DNA of 64,000 bases, taken from Buxus sempervirens. Its lineage: Eukaryota > Streptophyta > Magnoliopsida > Buxales > Buxaceae. The translations under genes were made by a program, and so were the position numbers. Location of the stretch: positions 42,029,949 to 42,093,948 of the forward strand of contig OX387182.1 of NCBI GenBank assembly GCA_947561395.2, written 5' to 3'. The notes beneath the pieces are model-generated. The model made no database searches. It saw nothing but the letters and a program-made list of their open reading frames with translations, and had not been told where the DNA came from. Shown here in pieces: positions 44,674 through 55,415 of this stretch. Each line of letters opens with the position of its first letter. Positions within the stretch are counted from its first letter, which is position 1.

Positions 44674-47600
44674 TCAAGGAAAATACCTTTTTACTGCATC
44701 AGAGTTAATGGGCTCAGGAAAATCTGACCCATCCATTTCTGCTAAGATGAGTGCACCCCCTGACAGGACTTTCTTGACGACATAAGGGCCTTCCCAATTG
44801 GGCTTGAACTTACCACGAGGATCTTCCAGAAATGGTAGAATTTTCTTTAGCACCAAGTTTCCTTCTTGGACAGTTCTGGGCCTCACTTTCTTATTGTAGG
44901 CCCGGGCCATTCTCTTCTGGTACAACTGTCCATGGCAAAGCGCTTTCAATCGCTTTTCTTCTATCAGGTTAAGTTGATCATGTCTCGACTGGACCCATTC
45001 GGCTTCTTCTAGTTCTGCTTCCATGAGCACTCGGAGTGATGGGATCTCTACTTCCACTGGCAAGACTGCTTCCATCCCATAGACTAGGGAGTATGGGGTT
45101 GCCCCAGTTGAGGTCCGGATCGAGGTTCTGTAGGCATGTAGAGCAAGTGGCAGCATTTCATGCCAATCTTTGTAACTTACTACCATCTTCTGAATGATTT
45201 TCTTTATATTCTTGTTGGCTGCTTCTACTGCCCCATTCATCTTTGGCCTGTATGGAGCTGACTTATGGTGGGTGATCTGAAACTGCTCGCACATTTTCTT
45301 CATGTCCTTGTTCTTAATATTTGAAGCATTGTCTGATACTATGGCACTTGGCAGTCCATAGCGACAAATAATGTTGTGCTTCAAAAATTTAATGACATGG
45401 TTGCTTGTGATATTCGCATATGAAGCTGCTTCTACCCACTTAGTGAAATAGTCAATCGCCACCAGGATGAATCTGTGTCCGTTCGATGCCTTAGGGGAGA
45501 TCATGCCAATGACATCTATGCCCCACATAGAGAAGGGCCAGGGTGATGTCATGTTGTGCAGCTCACCTGGGGGTTCATGCTTGTTATCTGCATATATCTG
45601 GCATTGGTGGCACCTCCTGACATGTATACAGCAATCATGCTCCATGGTCGTCCAGTAGTATCCCAGCCTCAGGATCTTCTTAGCCAGCATGTGCCCACTC
45701 ATATGGGGCCCACAGACTCCATGTACGGTCTCGATCAGCCGTTCTGATTCAGCCTTGGCAACACATCTTAGCAGAATGTCGTTATGTGACCTCTTGTACA
45801 CATGTCCACCACTTAGCAGAAATTGACCAGCCAATCTCTGTATTGTCCTCTTCTCAGTAGCAGTGGCATTTTCTGGCAGACTCCGATTGTTCAAGAAATT
45901 TTTGATATCTTGGAACCACGGTGCTTCTTCTTCTGGTGCTCCCTCTAGAACGAGACAGTAAGCCGGTTCATCTCGGACCTCAATTTCCAGTGGTCTGATG
46001 TCTACTCCTTCTGGTATGCTGACCATTGAAGCCAAGGTTGCTAGAGCATCCGCAAACTGATTCTTGGCCCTTGGCATATAGTTGAAGGAAATTCGAGTGA
46101 AATTTGTGCTTATTTCTTCCAAATACTGGTGATAGGGGATCAATTTGTGATCCTTGGTTTTCCACTCACCAGTTGTTTGGAAGATGATAAGACTCGAATC
46201 CCCGTATACGTCAAGCTCCTCTACTCCATGATCCATGGCTGCTTGCAATCCCATTATGCATGCCTCATATTCTGCTATGTTATTGGTGCACTGGAATCTC
46301 AGCTTTACTGCAATCGGGATATGTGAACCATCTGGTTTAACCAAGACTGCCCCTATTCCGTTCCCATTCATATTGGCGGCCCCATCAAAGAACATCTGCC
46401 AAGAACTCTCACTGTCTTCCTCTTCAGTGTACAGAATTGCTTCATCTGGGAAGTTGGTCTTCAAGGGTTGATATTCTGGCAAAGGATGTGCAGCCAGGTG
46501 ATCAGCTATGGCTTGACCCTTGATCGCCTTCTGGGTGATGTATGTGAGGTCAAACTCGGACAGTAGTAGTTGCCACTTAGCCGTCCTGCCAGTCAGTGCC
46601 GGTTTCTCAAATAAATATTTCAGCGGGTCCATTCGGGATATCAATAGCGTGGAGTGACTAAGGAAATAATGCCTTAGCCTCTGAGTGGCCCACACTAGAG
46701 CACAGCAAGTCTTTTCCAATGGTGAGTATTTGGCTTCATATTCTGTGAATTTTTTACTCAGATAGTAGATTGCCCTTTCTTTTCTACCAGTCTCATCATG
46801 CTGCCCCAAGACACATCCCATCGTCGTTTCCAACACTGACAAGTACAGGATCAGTGGTCTTCCTGGAGTTGGTGGCACTAGCACAGGTGGGTTCAGCAAA
46901 TACCTCTTTATTGTGTCAAATGCCTGCTGGCAGTCCTCATTCCAGACCGTCGGGTTATCTTTCCTCAAAAGTTTGAAAATTGGTTCACAGATAGTAGTGA
47001 GCTGTGCTATGAACCGGCTTATGTATTGAATCCTTCCAAGAAAACCTCTGACCTCCTTCTCGGTTCTGGGTGCTGGCATTTCAATTATGGCCTTGGCTTT
47101 AGCCGGGTCAATTTCAATTCCTCTTCGGCTCACTATAAACCCAAGCAACTTTCCTGATGTAGTCCCAAAGACGCACTTAGCCGGGTTAAGCCGTAAACTG
47201 TACTTCCTGAGACGATCAAACACTTTCTTCAGATTGATCAAGTGGTCCTCCTCTTTGCATGATTTGGCAATCATATCGTCCACATAGACCTCCATCTCCT
47301 TGTGGATCATGTCATGGAATAGTGCAGTCATGGCCCGCTGGTATGTTGCCCCAGCGTTTTTAAGCCCAAACGGCATGACCGTGTAGTGGAATGTGCCCCA
47401 AGGTGTGATAAATGCTGTTTTCTCTTGATCCTCCTTAGCCATCTTGATCTGATTGTATCCTGAGAAACCATCCATGAAGGAAAACAAGCTATGTACCGCC
47501 GTATTATCGACCAGAATGTCGATGTGTGGAAGCGGAAAATCGTCCTTTGGGCTTGCCCTGTTCAAGTCTCTATAGTCCACGCACATTCGGACCTTCCCGT

Positions 47601-47859
47601 CCTTCTTGGGTATCGGCACTATATTTGCGAGCCACTCTGGGTACGTAGAGACTGCCAAAAATCCGGCTTGAAATTGTTTGACCACTTCGTCCTTGACCTT
47701 CAAGGTCCATTCCGGCTTCAATCTTCTCAGCTTCTGCTTAATCGGCTTAACCCCTGGCAAAATTGGCAACTTGTGCACCACCATGTCAGTGTCCAACCCC
47801 GGCATGTCCCGATATGACCAAGCAAACACATCCTTGTAATCTGCCAAGAACTGTGACAT
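44674..47859 (-). CDS. pol of the inner element: RT, dual RNase H, integrase
   Basis: 1061-residue frame. Reverse transcriptase at about residues 50-235 with MPFGLKNAGATYQRAM and the catalytic YVDD near 190. The Ty3/gypsy RNase H follows (RPLILYLSVLE, about 320-450), then a second archaeal-type RNase H (FFDGAAN near 492, EYEACI near 531, GDSSLI near 553); this duplicated RNase H is a hallmark of the Tat lineage. Integrase has an HHCC-type zinc region (CHQCQIYADNKH, about 745), DDE core residues in GIDVIGM (about 778), SDNAS (about 841) and NGAVEAANK (about 875), and a GPYVVKKVLSGG C-terminus without chromodomain. It copies the element RNA and inserts the product. Confidence 0.93.
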   Translation of the reverse strand: MSQFLADYKDVFAWSYRDMPGLDTDMVVHKLPILPGVKPIKQKLRRLKPEWTLKVKDEVVKQFQAGFLAVSTYPEWLANIVPIPKKDGKVRMCVDYRDLNRASPKDDFPLPHIDILVDNTAVHSLFSFMDGFSGYNQIKMAKEDQEKTAFITPWGTFHYTVMPFGLKNAGATYQRAMTALFHDMIHKEMEVYVDDMIAKSCKEEDHLINLKKVFDRLRKYSLRLNPAKCVFGTTSGKLLGFIVSRRGIEIDPAKAKAIIEMPAPRTEKEVRGFLGRIQYISRFIAQLTTICEPIFKLLRKDNPTVWNEDCQQAFDTIKRYLLNPPVLVPPTPGRPLILYLSVLETTMGCVLGQHDETGRKERAIYYLSKKFTEYEAKYSPLEKTCCALVWATQRLRHYFLSHSTLLISRMDPLKYLFEKPALTGRTAKWQLLLSEFDLTYITQKAIKGQAIADHLAAHPLPEYQPLKTNFPDEAILYTEEEDSESSWQMFFDGAANMNGNGIGAVLVKPDGSHIPIAVKLRFQCTNNIAEYEACIMGLQAAMDHGVEELDVYGDSSLIIFQTTGEWKTKDHKLIPYHQYLEEISTNFTRISFNYMPRAKNQFADALATLASMVSIPEGVDIRPLEIEVRDEPAYCLVLEGAPEEEAPWFQDIKNFLNNRSLPENATATEKRTIQRLAGQFLLSGGHVYKRSHNDILLRCVAKAESERLIETVHGVCGPHMSGHMLAKKILRLGYYWTTMEHDCCIHVRRCHQCQIYADNKHEPPGELHNMTSPWPFSMWGIDVIGMISPKASNGHRFILVAIDYFTKWVEAASYANITSNHVIKFLKHNIICRYGLPSAIVSDNASNIKNKDMKKMCEQFQITHHKSAPYRPKMNGAVEAANKNIKKIIQKMVVSYKDWHEMLPLALHAYRTSIRTSTGATPYSLVYGMEAVLPVEVEIPSLRVLMEAELEEAEWVQSRHDQLNLIEEKRLKALCHGQLYQKRMARAYNKKVRPRTVQEGNLVLKKILPFLEDPRGKFKPNWEGPYVVKKVLSGGALILAEMDGSDFPEPINSDAVKRYFP

Positions 47860-48238
47860 TTCATTTTTCTACACATCAGACAAGCATGACCCGATTTTTA
47901 CAATTTTTGGGTCCTCTTTGGTCCCAAGGTTTATGGATATGGTCTCCTCAATATTAGGTTGGACCCCCTTTTCATGACGTTCTAATTGGTATTCAATTTC
48001 TTTTGGAACGTCTTCTTCTTCGACCTCGGTCTCTTCTTCGACCCCCATGAGATCAAAGTCGAGCTCGAAGTCGAAGTCATATTCAACCTGGTCCAATTCG
48101 ATCTGATTATATGGCTCATAAGTGGTTTGGACCTTTTTGAAAAAATTAAATTTCCTAGAAAAAATAGAAAAATCTTTTTGGGTTTTTTGTGGGCCTTCTA
48201 AACATAATTCCCCTGAAGACGAAGGCCCATTAGAACCT
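47860..48238 (-). other. Linker between gag-protease and RT of the inner element
   Basis: Encodes an acidic segment (ELDQVEYDFDFELDFD, VEEETEVEEEDVPKE) upstream of RT; the equivalent stretch in the outer element is near 36.4-36.6 kb. Part of the polyprotein in this lineage; no catalytic motif. Confidence 0.6.
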
Positions 48239-51200
48239 TCAGGGAAATGGCAGTCCACTATTGGAGTTTTTTTTGGAAGCCGCGTCAGTTTGCCGAACTA
48301 ACGCTGCTTCAAAGGTAAGAGGAGTTTCCTCCCAATTGTTCAATACAAAATTTTGGGGAGCAGGGGAAATAGGGAAAGCCCGCTCCTCAAGCCCAGCATC
48401 CGATGCCATCATCACCGGGAGGGTACTGCCCTTTTCTGCTACGGGGCCCAATCCAGAAATGACATTGTCTGGAATCTTTACTGCGGCCCAGTCAATAAAC
48501 GGCAGTTCCATGTCTGCCCCTGTCTTTTCGCCTTCAGTCATGGCGAAGAAGGCCCCAACATCTTCAGAAAAGTCTACCTGCTGCCCGGGCTGTGGCCCAG
48601 GCCCATCTGCTGCTCCCAGTATTTGAGATGGGTTATAGGGTTGTAGGGCCGAAACCAAAGGCTTTTGAAATGGGTTGACATTTCGGTATGGGGGTTTGGA
48701 CTGGTCCATGGGAGGAGAAATTTGGATTATATATGAGGGTTTTGGGAAGTTCACCCTCAGATGTGGGAGTTTTCCTTTGCTTCTGCTCTCCCCTTCTTCA
48801 TGTTTCATTCTTCTCCAGCCTCTGGGCTTGAAGCCCAACCCTACTTTGGGGATCAGTTTCTTAGCCGTGATTGGCTCCACCATCCCCTGCAGATTGATCC
48901 CCAGGCCTTTCCCTGGGTGAAAGTGGTATTTCTCCATCACTTTCTTGACCATTTTTTCTGCAGTGGTCCCCTTTTCCTTCTTTTTATCACACCCCCCAGG
49001 TATGTAATTGACCGCCTCAAATTGGAATGAGTGGAATGCAATCTTGTCAACAGTTAGGTCAACATTGATTAAGGGTACATCAGGTGACACGATGGGCGGC
49101 ACCAAGTTTTCAGCTAGGACTGTTATCACCCTTTGCCCTCTTATATATTTCACCCTTTGGTGGAGCGTGGATGGTATTGCCCTAGCCGAATGTATCCACG
49201 GCCTTCCTAGGAGCAGATTGAAGGCTGCGGGTATATCCATCACTTCAAATGTGATGTTAAAGATATTCGGCCCAATTGTGACCGGCAGTTCAATCTCCCC
49301 TAGGGAGTGGGTCTTGGAGCTATCAAAAGCCCTAACTATCCGCCCATTTCGTTTTATCCTTGACTGGTCCAGACCCAGCTTGGTAAAAGTGATTAACGGG
49401 CAAACGTTTAACGCTGACCCGTTGTCAATTAAAACCCGTGCAACCATGCAGCCCTTACAAAGCACAGTGATGTGCAAAGGGTCCACATGATAACACCCAC
49501 CTGGGCTGATCTCACCCTCTGAGAAACTTATCACATTATGTGACAAGATTTGACCAACCATTTTACCAAGCTGGTCTGGATCAATTGTCTGGGATACGTG
49601 TGCACTCTGCAGCACCCTCAACAATGCATCCCTGTGCTTTTCGGAATTCAGCAAAAGGCCCAGTATTGAAATCTGGGCCGGGCCCAGTATTGAAATCTGG
49701 GCCGGGACCTTGTTTAGCTGATCCACAAGATTGAATTCACTTTTCTTTATTATTTTTATGAGGTCTGCTGCATCATTTTCTGCACCCTGGGGGGTGTCTT
49801 CTCCCACTTTATTTTTTCCCTTCTGTTTTCTTTTTTCTTCATTTTCTTTTTCTATTTTTTCTTTTTCTACTTCTGTCTCTTTTTCTTTCTCTTCACCCCC
49901 TGCACATCTCCCTGACCTCGTCATGAGGTTTACCTCCTCCTGGTTCGGGTTTCTAACCGCTGGAACCATAGCCGTGATTCCCTCGCTGTAATTCCATGGT
50001 ACGGCGGCCTCTGAATAGGCTAGTTTAGGGATGTTTACCACTAATGGCTGGAGTCTGGACCGGGATGTATGGGCCGGTTTAGGGATAGCAAGGGCTGGCT
50101 GCACATTTACAACCAAGGGTTGAAGTTTGGAATTTGTGGGGACAGAAGAAGTGATGGAAGCAGTGGTGGGGTCAAGATTGATGACCAGTGGAGCCTTAGA
50201 CGGCCTGGATGGGGAATAAGTGGGTGGACTGCAATTGAAGACCAATGGAGGCCTTGCAGTATTTATCTGGGTCATAAGAGATGAGACCCGGTTCAAAGAG
50301 GAACTTATGTCCTCAGCAGCTGTATTATTTTTTTGGGAGACCATGTTGATCTCCTCCTCTTCCTCCTCTGGGAAAAATCGGACCTGGACCGTGGTCCCCA
50401 CGGGAGCTATGAGCTGTGATGGGTCAAAGGCCCTTCTGGTGGTGGATATGGCAGTGATGGAGTTGGATGGGCCTGCCCCATTGTGGTAAGGCAGAGGGTT
50501 CTGCCCAATATCATTCCCGGACTGGGCCGGTGCAGCAGTGTTGAACACTAAGGCCTTTTGGTCCAACAGGTCCTGGACCGCATGCTTCAATACCCAGCAG
50601 GTATCAGTAGAGTGCCCCGGTGCACCCATGTGGAAGTCACAGGTGACCGATGTGTCAAAATTTCTCCCCCTGGTGGCATTCGGGTTAGGCTCCTTCAGAG
50701 TCAAGTATTCCCCTTTCAGCAGGGTTGGCAGTAGTTGGGACAGAGATATGGGTAGGGGGGTGAAAACCCGGTTCTTTCTTGCTGTGAACCAGGCATCCCG
50801 CTCCTCCTTAGAAAAAGTTCTCCTTGTGTTAGCTGGCACAGAGGGAGAGAAGTTGACATTCATCGGGGTCTGGTACGACTGCTGGGCCTGTTGGGGTGCC
50901 GAGATGTTGACGTGCAGTGGCTTCTTGGCTGGAGGAGCCTGGACCAGGTTCACCTCCCCTTCTTTTCGGGCCCCCGTCTTTTTGAATCCGGCCCCTTTCT
51001 TCTGGGCCATGGAGGCCGAGGACTCAGACTGCCCAGTCAGAGTAGAGTAGTCTATCAGCCGTCCTGACCTGACCCCTTCTTCAATCCGGTCAGCCACCTG
51101 CACCAGGGCTGCAAAGTTGGTGGTTATCTGACCCACTAGATGGTTGTAAAAGGGCTGCCCCAGTGTGCCCATAAAGGTGGAGATCATCTCCGGCTCTTGC

Positions 51201-51982
51201 ATAGGTGGCCTGACCTGGGAGGCGGCCTCTCTCCATCTCTTGGCGTACTGCCGTACCGGCTCATCTTTGCCCTTGGTCATCCTCATCATGTCGTACCGGT
51301 CCGGCACGATCTCAGAGTTGAACTTGTATTGGTCCAGGAAAGCGTCGGCTAGGTCCTTCCACCTCCTGATTCTTCCATGGTCCACTGTAGCGAACCACCG
51401 AAGGGCTGACCCGGTCAGACTCCTCTGGAAGAGCTGGATCAGTATTCCATCGTCCCGGCCAAACTGGCACAAGGCCCCGCAGTATAGTTTCAGATGGCTT
51501 AATGGGCAGCCCGTGCCATCAAACTTGTCAAAATCCGGGCACCTGAACTTAGCCGGTAGACAGACGTCCGGGTACATGCACAGGTCCTCGAAGGTGGTGC
51601 CTGCATGGCTGCCTCCCCCCTTCACCTCTTTCAGCTCTGCCTGGATTCTTTCTATCCTCTGCAGCATTTTCTTTTCCATCTCATCTCGGGCCTTTTCTTT
51701 CTCCAGCTCTTTCTCAGACTCCGCCATATTTTCCCTGATCAGAATGGGTTCAGGGACTGGTTCAGAAATGGGCTCAGGCATGGGCTGAACCGGAGGCGGA
51801 ATGTAGGCCTGAGGTGGTGGTGCCTGATGGGAAGTAGATGCCTGGTTCGGGGCTTGGGCCTGTTGGGCCTGAGCCGCCAGTAGGTCCCCCAGCATTTTGG
51901 CCAGACCGGCCACTTGCTCCTGCAGTTGAGTAAAGTCCTGAGCAGGGACGGTAGCTTGGGCTTGGTTCTCTTCAGTATTCAT
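48239..51982 (-). CDS. gag and protease of the inner element
   Basis: 1247-residue frame from ATG at 51982, 62 bases after a splice acceptor (52045). N-terminus: coiled coil and Gln/Pro-rich linker; then the retrotransposon gag domain (about 160-300, LYCGALCQFG, RSLTGSALRWFA, VRQYAKRWREAA). A zinc-knuckle-like CDFHMGAPGHSTDTC lies near 445-460. The aspartic protease is near 845-960 with active-site LIDNGSALNV. After it comes a G-patch-like stretch (GKGLGINLQGM ... GLGFKP) near 1000-1050. A Lys/Glu-rich region lies between (about 680-730). It builds the virus-like particle and processes the polyprotein. A short direct duplication gives a repeated AQISILG motif near residue 755. Confidence 0.93.
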   Translation of the reverse strand: MNTEENQAQATVPAQDFTQLQEQVAGLAKMLGDLLAAQAQQAQAPNQASTSHQAPPPQAYIPPPVQPMPEPISEPVPEPILIRENMAESEKELEKEKARDEMEKKMLQRIERIQAELKEVKGGGSHAGTTFEDLCMYPDVCLPAKFRCPDFDKFDGTGCPLSHLKLYCGALCQFGRDDGILIQLFQRSLTGSALRWFATVDHGRIRRWKDLADAFLDQYKFNSEIVPDRYDMMRMTKGKDEPVRQYAKRWREAASQVRPPMQEPEMISTFMGTLGQPFYNHLVGQITTNFAALVQVADRIEEGVRSGRLIDYSTLTGQSESSASMAQKKGAGFKKTGARKEGEVNLVQAPPAKKPLHVNISAPQQAQQSYQTPMNVNFSPSVPANTRRTFSKEERDAWFTARKNRVFTPLPISLSQLLPTLLKGEYLTLKEPNPNATRGRNFDTSVTCDFHMGAPGHSTDTCWVLKHAVQDLLDQKALVFNTAAPAQSGNDIGQNPLPYHNGAGPSNSITAISTTRRAFDPSQLIAPVGTTVQVRFFPEEEEEEINMVSQKNNTAAEDISSSLNRVSSLMTQINTARPPLVFNCSPPTYSPSRPSKAPLVINLDPTTASITSSVPTNSKLQPLVVNVQPALAIPKPAHTSRSRLQPLVVNIPKLAYSEAAVPWNYSEGITAMVPAVRNPNQEEVNLMTRSGRCAGGEEKEKETEVEKEKIEKENEEKRKQKGKNKVGEDTPQGAENDAADLIKIIKKSEFNLVDQLNKVPAQISILGPAQISILGLLLNSEKHRDALLRVLQSAHVSQTIDPDQLGKMVGQILSHNVISFSEGEISPGGCYHVDPLHITVLCKGCMVARVLIDNGSALNVCPLITFTKLGLDQSRIKRNGRIVRAFDSSKTHSLGEIELPVTIGPNIFNITFEVMDIPAAFNLLLGRPWIHSARAIPSTLHQRVKYIRGQRVITVLAENLVPPIVSPDVPLINVDLTVDKIAFHSFQFEAVNYIPGGCDKKKEKGTTAEKMVKKVMEKYHFHPGKGLGINLQGMVEPITAKKLIPKVGLGFKPRGWRRMKHEEGESRSKGKLPHLRVNFPKPSYIIQISPPMDQSKPPYRNVNPFQKPLVSALQPYNPSQILGAADGPGPQPGQQVDFSEDVGAFFAMTEGEKTGADMELPFIDWAAVKIPDNVISGLGPVAEKGSTLPVMMASDAGLEERAFPISPAPQNFVLNNWEETPLTFEAALVRQTDAASKKNSNSGLPFP

Positions 51983-52169
51983 TGTTTTGGCTTTGGATCT
52001 AGTTACTGGAGCAATGATTGCAAGTGTACTTGGGTTGAATGTACCTGAGGAAAAAATGAATAGAACATGTTAGCTTCCATTTAACTTGAGTCACACCCCT
52101 ATATATGTAAACCAGTAGGTTAGGTGAACACCAATCCAGATTTTTTGTTTTTTTTTTATTTATTTTGAG

Positions 52170-53460
52170 TTGGAATATTCTAGGGCTTCCAAGGGTCCCA
52201 AATTTTTTTTTATTTTTATTTGATTGATAAAAATAACCAACCAAGGTTTTCATGGAATATTCTAGGGCTTCCAAGGGTCCCAATTTTTTTTGATTTGATT
52301 TATAAAAATAACCAACTAAGGTTTTCATTTTTTTTTTGATTTGATTGATAAAAATAACCAACCAAAGGTATCTTGGAATATTCTATCCAAGTATCCCACA
52401 AATGTTTTGATTTGATTGATAAAAATAACCAACCAAAGGTGTCTTGGAATATCCTAGGGCTTCCAAGTATCCCACCAATGTTTTGATTTGATTGATAAAA
52501 ATAACCAACCAAAGGTGTCTTGGACTACTCTATCCAAATATCCCACAAATGTTTTGATTTGATTGATAAAAATAACCAACCAAAGGTGTCTTGGAATATT
52601 CTAGGGCTTCCAAGTATCCCACAAATGTTTTGATTTGATTGATAAAAATAACCAACCAAAGGTGTCTTGGACTACTCTATCCAAGTATCCCACAAATGTT
52701 TTGATTTGATTGATAAAAATAACCAACCAAAGGTGTCTTGGAATATTCTATCCAAGTATCCCACAAATGTTTTGATTTGATTGATAAAAATAACCAACCA
52801 AAGGTGTCTTGAACTACTCTTTCCAAGTATCCCACAAATGTTTTGATTTGATTGATAAAAATAACCAACCAAAGGTGTCTTGGACTACTCTATCCAAGTA
52901 TCCCACAAATGTTTTGATTTGATTGATAAAAATAACCAATCAAAGGTTTTCATTTTTTTTTTGATTTGATTGATAAAAATAACCAACCAAGGTTTTCATG
53001 GAATATTCTAGGGCTTCCAAGTGTCCCACTTTTTTTGATTTGATTGATAAAAATAACCAACCAAAGGTGTCTTGGACTACTCTATCCAAGTATCCCACAA
53101 ATGTTTTGATTTGATTGATAAAAATAACCAACCAAAGGTGTCTTGGACTACTCTATCCAAGTATCCCACAAATGTTTTGATTTGATTGATAAAAATAACC
53201 AATCAAAGGTTTTCATTTTTTTTTTTTGATTTGATTGATAAAAATAACCAACCAAGGTTTTCATGGAATATTCTAGGGCTTCCAAGTGTCCCACTTTTTT
53301 TGATTTGATTGATAAAAATAACCAACCGAGGTTTTCATTTTTTTTTTGATTTGATTGATAAAAATAACCAACCAAGGTTTTCATGGAATATTCTAGGGCT
53401 TCCAAGTGTCCCACTTTTTTTTGATTTGATTGATAAAAATAACCAACCAAAGGTTTTTTT
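52170..53460. repeat. Tandem array of 71- and 76-bp units in the leader
   Basis: About 17 units sharing GATTTGATTGATAAAAATAA and CCAACCAAAGG. The long unit (76 bp) has GGAATATTCTAGGGCTTCCAA; the short one (71 bp) has GGACTACTCTATCCAAG. A third kind has GGTTTTCATTTTTTTTT. The array lies upstream of gag within the predicted intron. Reading frames across it on the minus strand are a by-product of the repeat. Confidence 0.92.
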
Positions 53461-53761
53461 TTTCTCTTCAAATTTGCTGAATTTTCTCAGTTTTCAAGTT
53501 CCAGAGTTTGACTGACACATGTTTGAGTTGAGTTGGTGTCAAAAATATGACACCTTGGTTTCCTCTTTGATTTTCAAACTTAGGTTAAATCCTGAAAGAA
53601 TATTTTATTTTATTCTTTTTTGTTTTTCTTTCTTTTTTTTTTTTTGTATTTTTGGGAACATTTCTTATGTTCTTTTCGGGGTGCCTAAGGATTATCCACA
53701 GTGTTTTAGGCATTTTATTCTGAAAACTTGGGCTGAAAAGCCAATTTGTGCATTTTTGAAC

Positions 53762-53870
53762 GTATCCGGTATAACATTCCGATAATAATATGCCTTATTG
53801 TATCCGGTTACCATAACCGGATTCACGCATATGCCTTTTTATCCGGAAATATATACCGGATATGAACAAG
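53762..53870. promoter_or_regulatory. TATCCGG palindromes in the leader of the inner element
   Basis: Inverted-repeat units such as TATCCGGTTACCATAACCGG and TATCCGGAAATATATACCGG repeat the U3 motif of the same element's LTRs. Confidence 0.65.
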
Positions 53871-53879
53871 GTTGTTATT

Positions 53880-55390
53880 AACCGGCCTGAGTTGCTGGTT
53901 ATTGCCGAAATGGCCCTTTTTGACTCATTTTTTCACCAGATTTGATTTTTTTTCATTCCCAATTGATGTTCACCTTAATTTGACCTTCAAAACTTGCCCC
54001 AAATTGGGCTTGGACATTATATTTGCAAAATCCTCAAATTCATGAAAAGAACATGGTTTTACCTTGCCACCTTGTATTACCCTCATTTAATATGGTATTC
54101 ACATTATACCTTGGCCTGTAAAACATGCAAACGGCCTTCCCACATTTACACCCAATTCCCCAAATGCAATTGTGTGCTTTTAGTCGAAAACGTGTTTCTC
54201 CACCTTCCAGCGTATGGTTTTTGGGTTTTGGCTTAATTGGCAACTTAGAACTCAAGTCTAGTGATGCCTGGAATCGAATCATAGATCCCATTGTCATCAC
54301 ATCATTGACTCAAATTCTAAGGTAAATGTTTTCACTTTCGCTTTCCGAAGTCACGACCTCGGTGCGCCAAGCTACACACATTCATGGTTCAACTTCCTAA
54401 TAGGTAAAGGGTAGGCTGTGCAAATTGTTTCAAGTGCTCAAGTGCAATTTAAAATTGTGGTAACATTCACAACGTCCCAGCCCCTTGCCACTCTTTTTCG
54501 TAGCCATGCATTCAATTTCAAGCCAAGGCATATATGACAAAATAATGAAGCTAAATACAAGCAAGCAAGCACCAAAACAACTAAATATGCACAAAAAATA
54601 TTACATGCCCAAAAAGTGTTATACAAAACATGTCATTTGTACAAACAACCATTAAATCATGTAAGCATGCTTGAAACTCAAAAGTGTTCCTAAAATTCCA
54701 GATTTCATGCTCTTTTTCATGCTCAAAGTGTACCATTTCTACCCCAAATTGGAGCCTAAAATTTTAGCACTTACTTGGCATGGTTCAAAAGTGTTTCAAT
54801 GAGGTAAAATATGCTTTAAAATCTCCAGAAATATGCACTAAAATTTTCAGATTTCTCATGATCAAAAGTGCTTCCCTTATACCCCAAATTAATGCCTAAA
54901 AATTTAGCAACTACTTGACATGATACAAAAGTGTTTTGATGGTAAAAGCATGCTTTAAAACCCCCAAAATATGCACTAAATTTCCAGATTTTTTTTCTTT
55001 ACTTTCATGCTCAAATCAAGTCCTCCTATACCCCCAAATCAAAGGCATGGCATCATACAAACATTAAGCACAAAAAAAACTTTATTCATGGCAAAACATG
55101 CTTGAATACCCAAAATACACATAAAATTTCCAGATTTCAGATATTGAATTTTTTTTTTAGCTCATGGCCTTCAAACCCCAAAATAACACATGCTATCACA
55201 TAATATAGCCAAGTCATATCACAATATGGGTTTTCTTTTCAACAAAAATCAAGCAACATGCTTATGCCTTTATCCCAAAGCATACCAATCTGATTTGACA
55301 TGTAACAATATGCCCAAATAAAGTAATCAAAATAGCAAGCATCCAAAAGTATAGAAAAGCATGAACCAATACAAAAAATGGCTTAAATCC
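53880..55390. other. Leader region of the inner element, conserved blocks, no clear gene
   Basis: AT-rich. The segment 54040-54400 is similar to 59930-60300 of the outer element, and 54400-55390 to 60300-60342 plus 62854-63390. A conserved block GGTGCGCCAAGCTACACACA lies at 54361-54380 and 60257-60276. Short frames exist on both strands; none shows a recognisable domain. Confidence 0.5.
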
Positions 55391-55394
55391 ACAA

Positions 55395-55413
55395 GTCCCC
55401 AGCAGAGTCGCCA
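55395..55413 (-). promoter_or_regulatory. Primer binding site of the inner element
   Basis: Minus strand TGGCGACTCTGCTGGGGAC two bases after the 5' LTR. It starts with TGG, the complement of a tRNA CCA end. Ogre elements are reported to use tRNA-Arg; I could not verify the match. Confidence 0.7.
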
Positions 55414-55415
55414 GT

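Noticed and set aside
52170-53460. CRISPR-like array
   Set aside because: Units are contiguous and similar throughout with no unique spacers, in plant nuclear DNA.
52300-53471. Overlapping minus-strand frames with repeated VGYFYQSNQ or WLFLSIKSK peptides, as a repeat protein gene
   Set aside because: All frames are open because the 71/76-bp units lack stops; the unit lengths are not multiples of three, so no frame is consistently maintained.
54040-54325. Small frames on both strands as the Ogre ORF1
   Set aside because: Similarity to the outer leader is at DNA level on both strands, with no frame clearly favoured.
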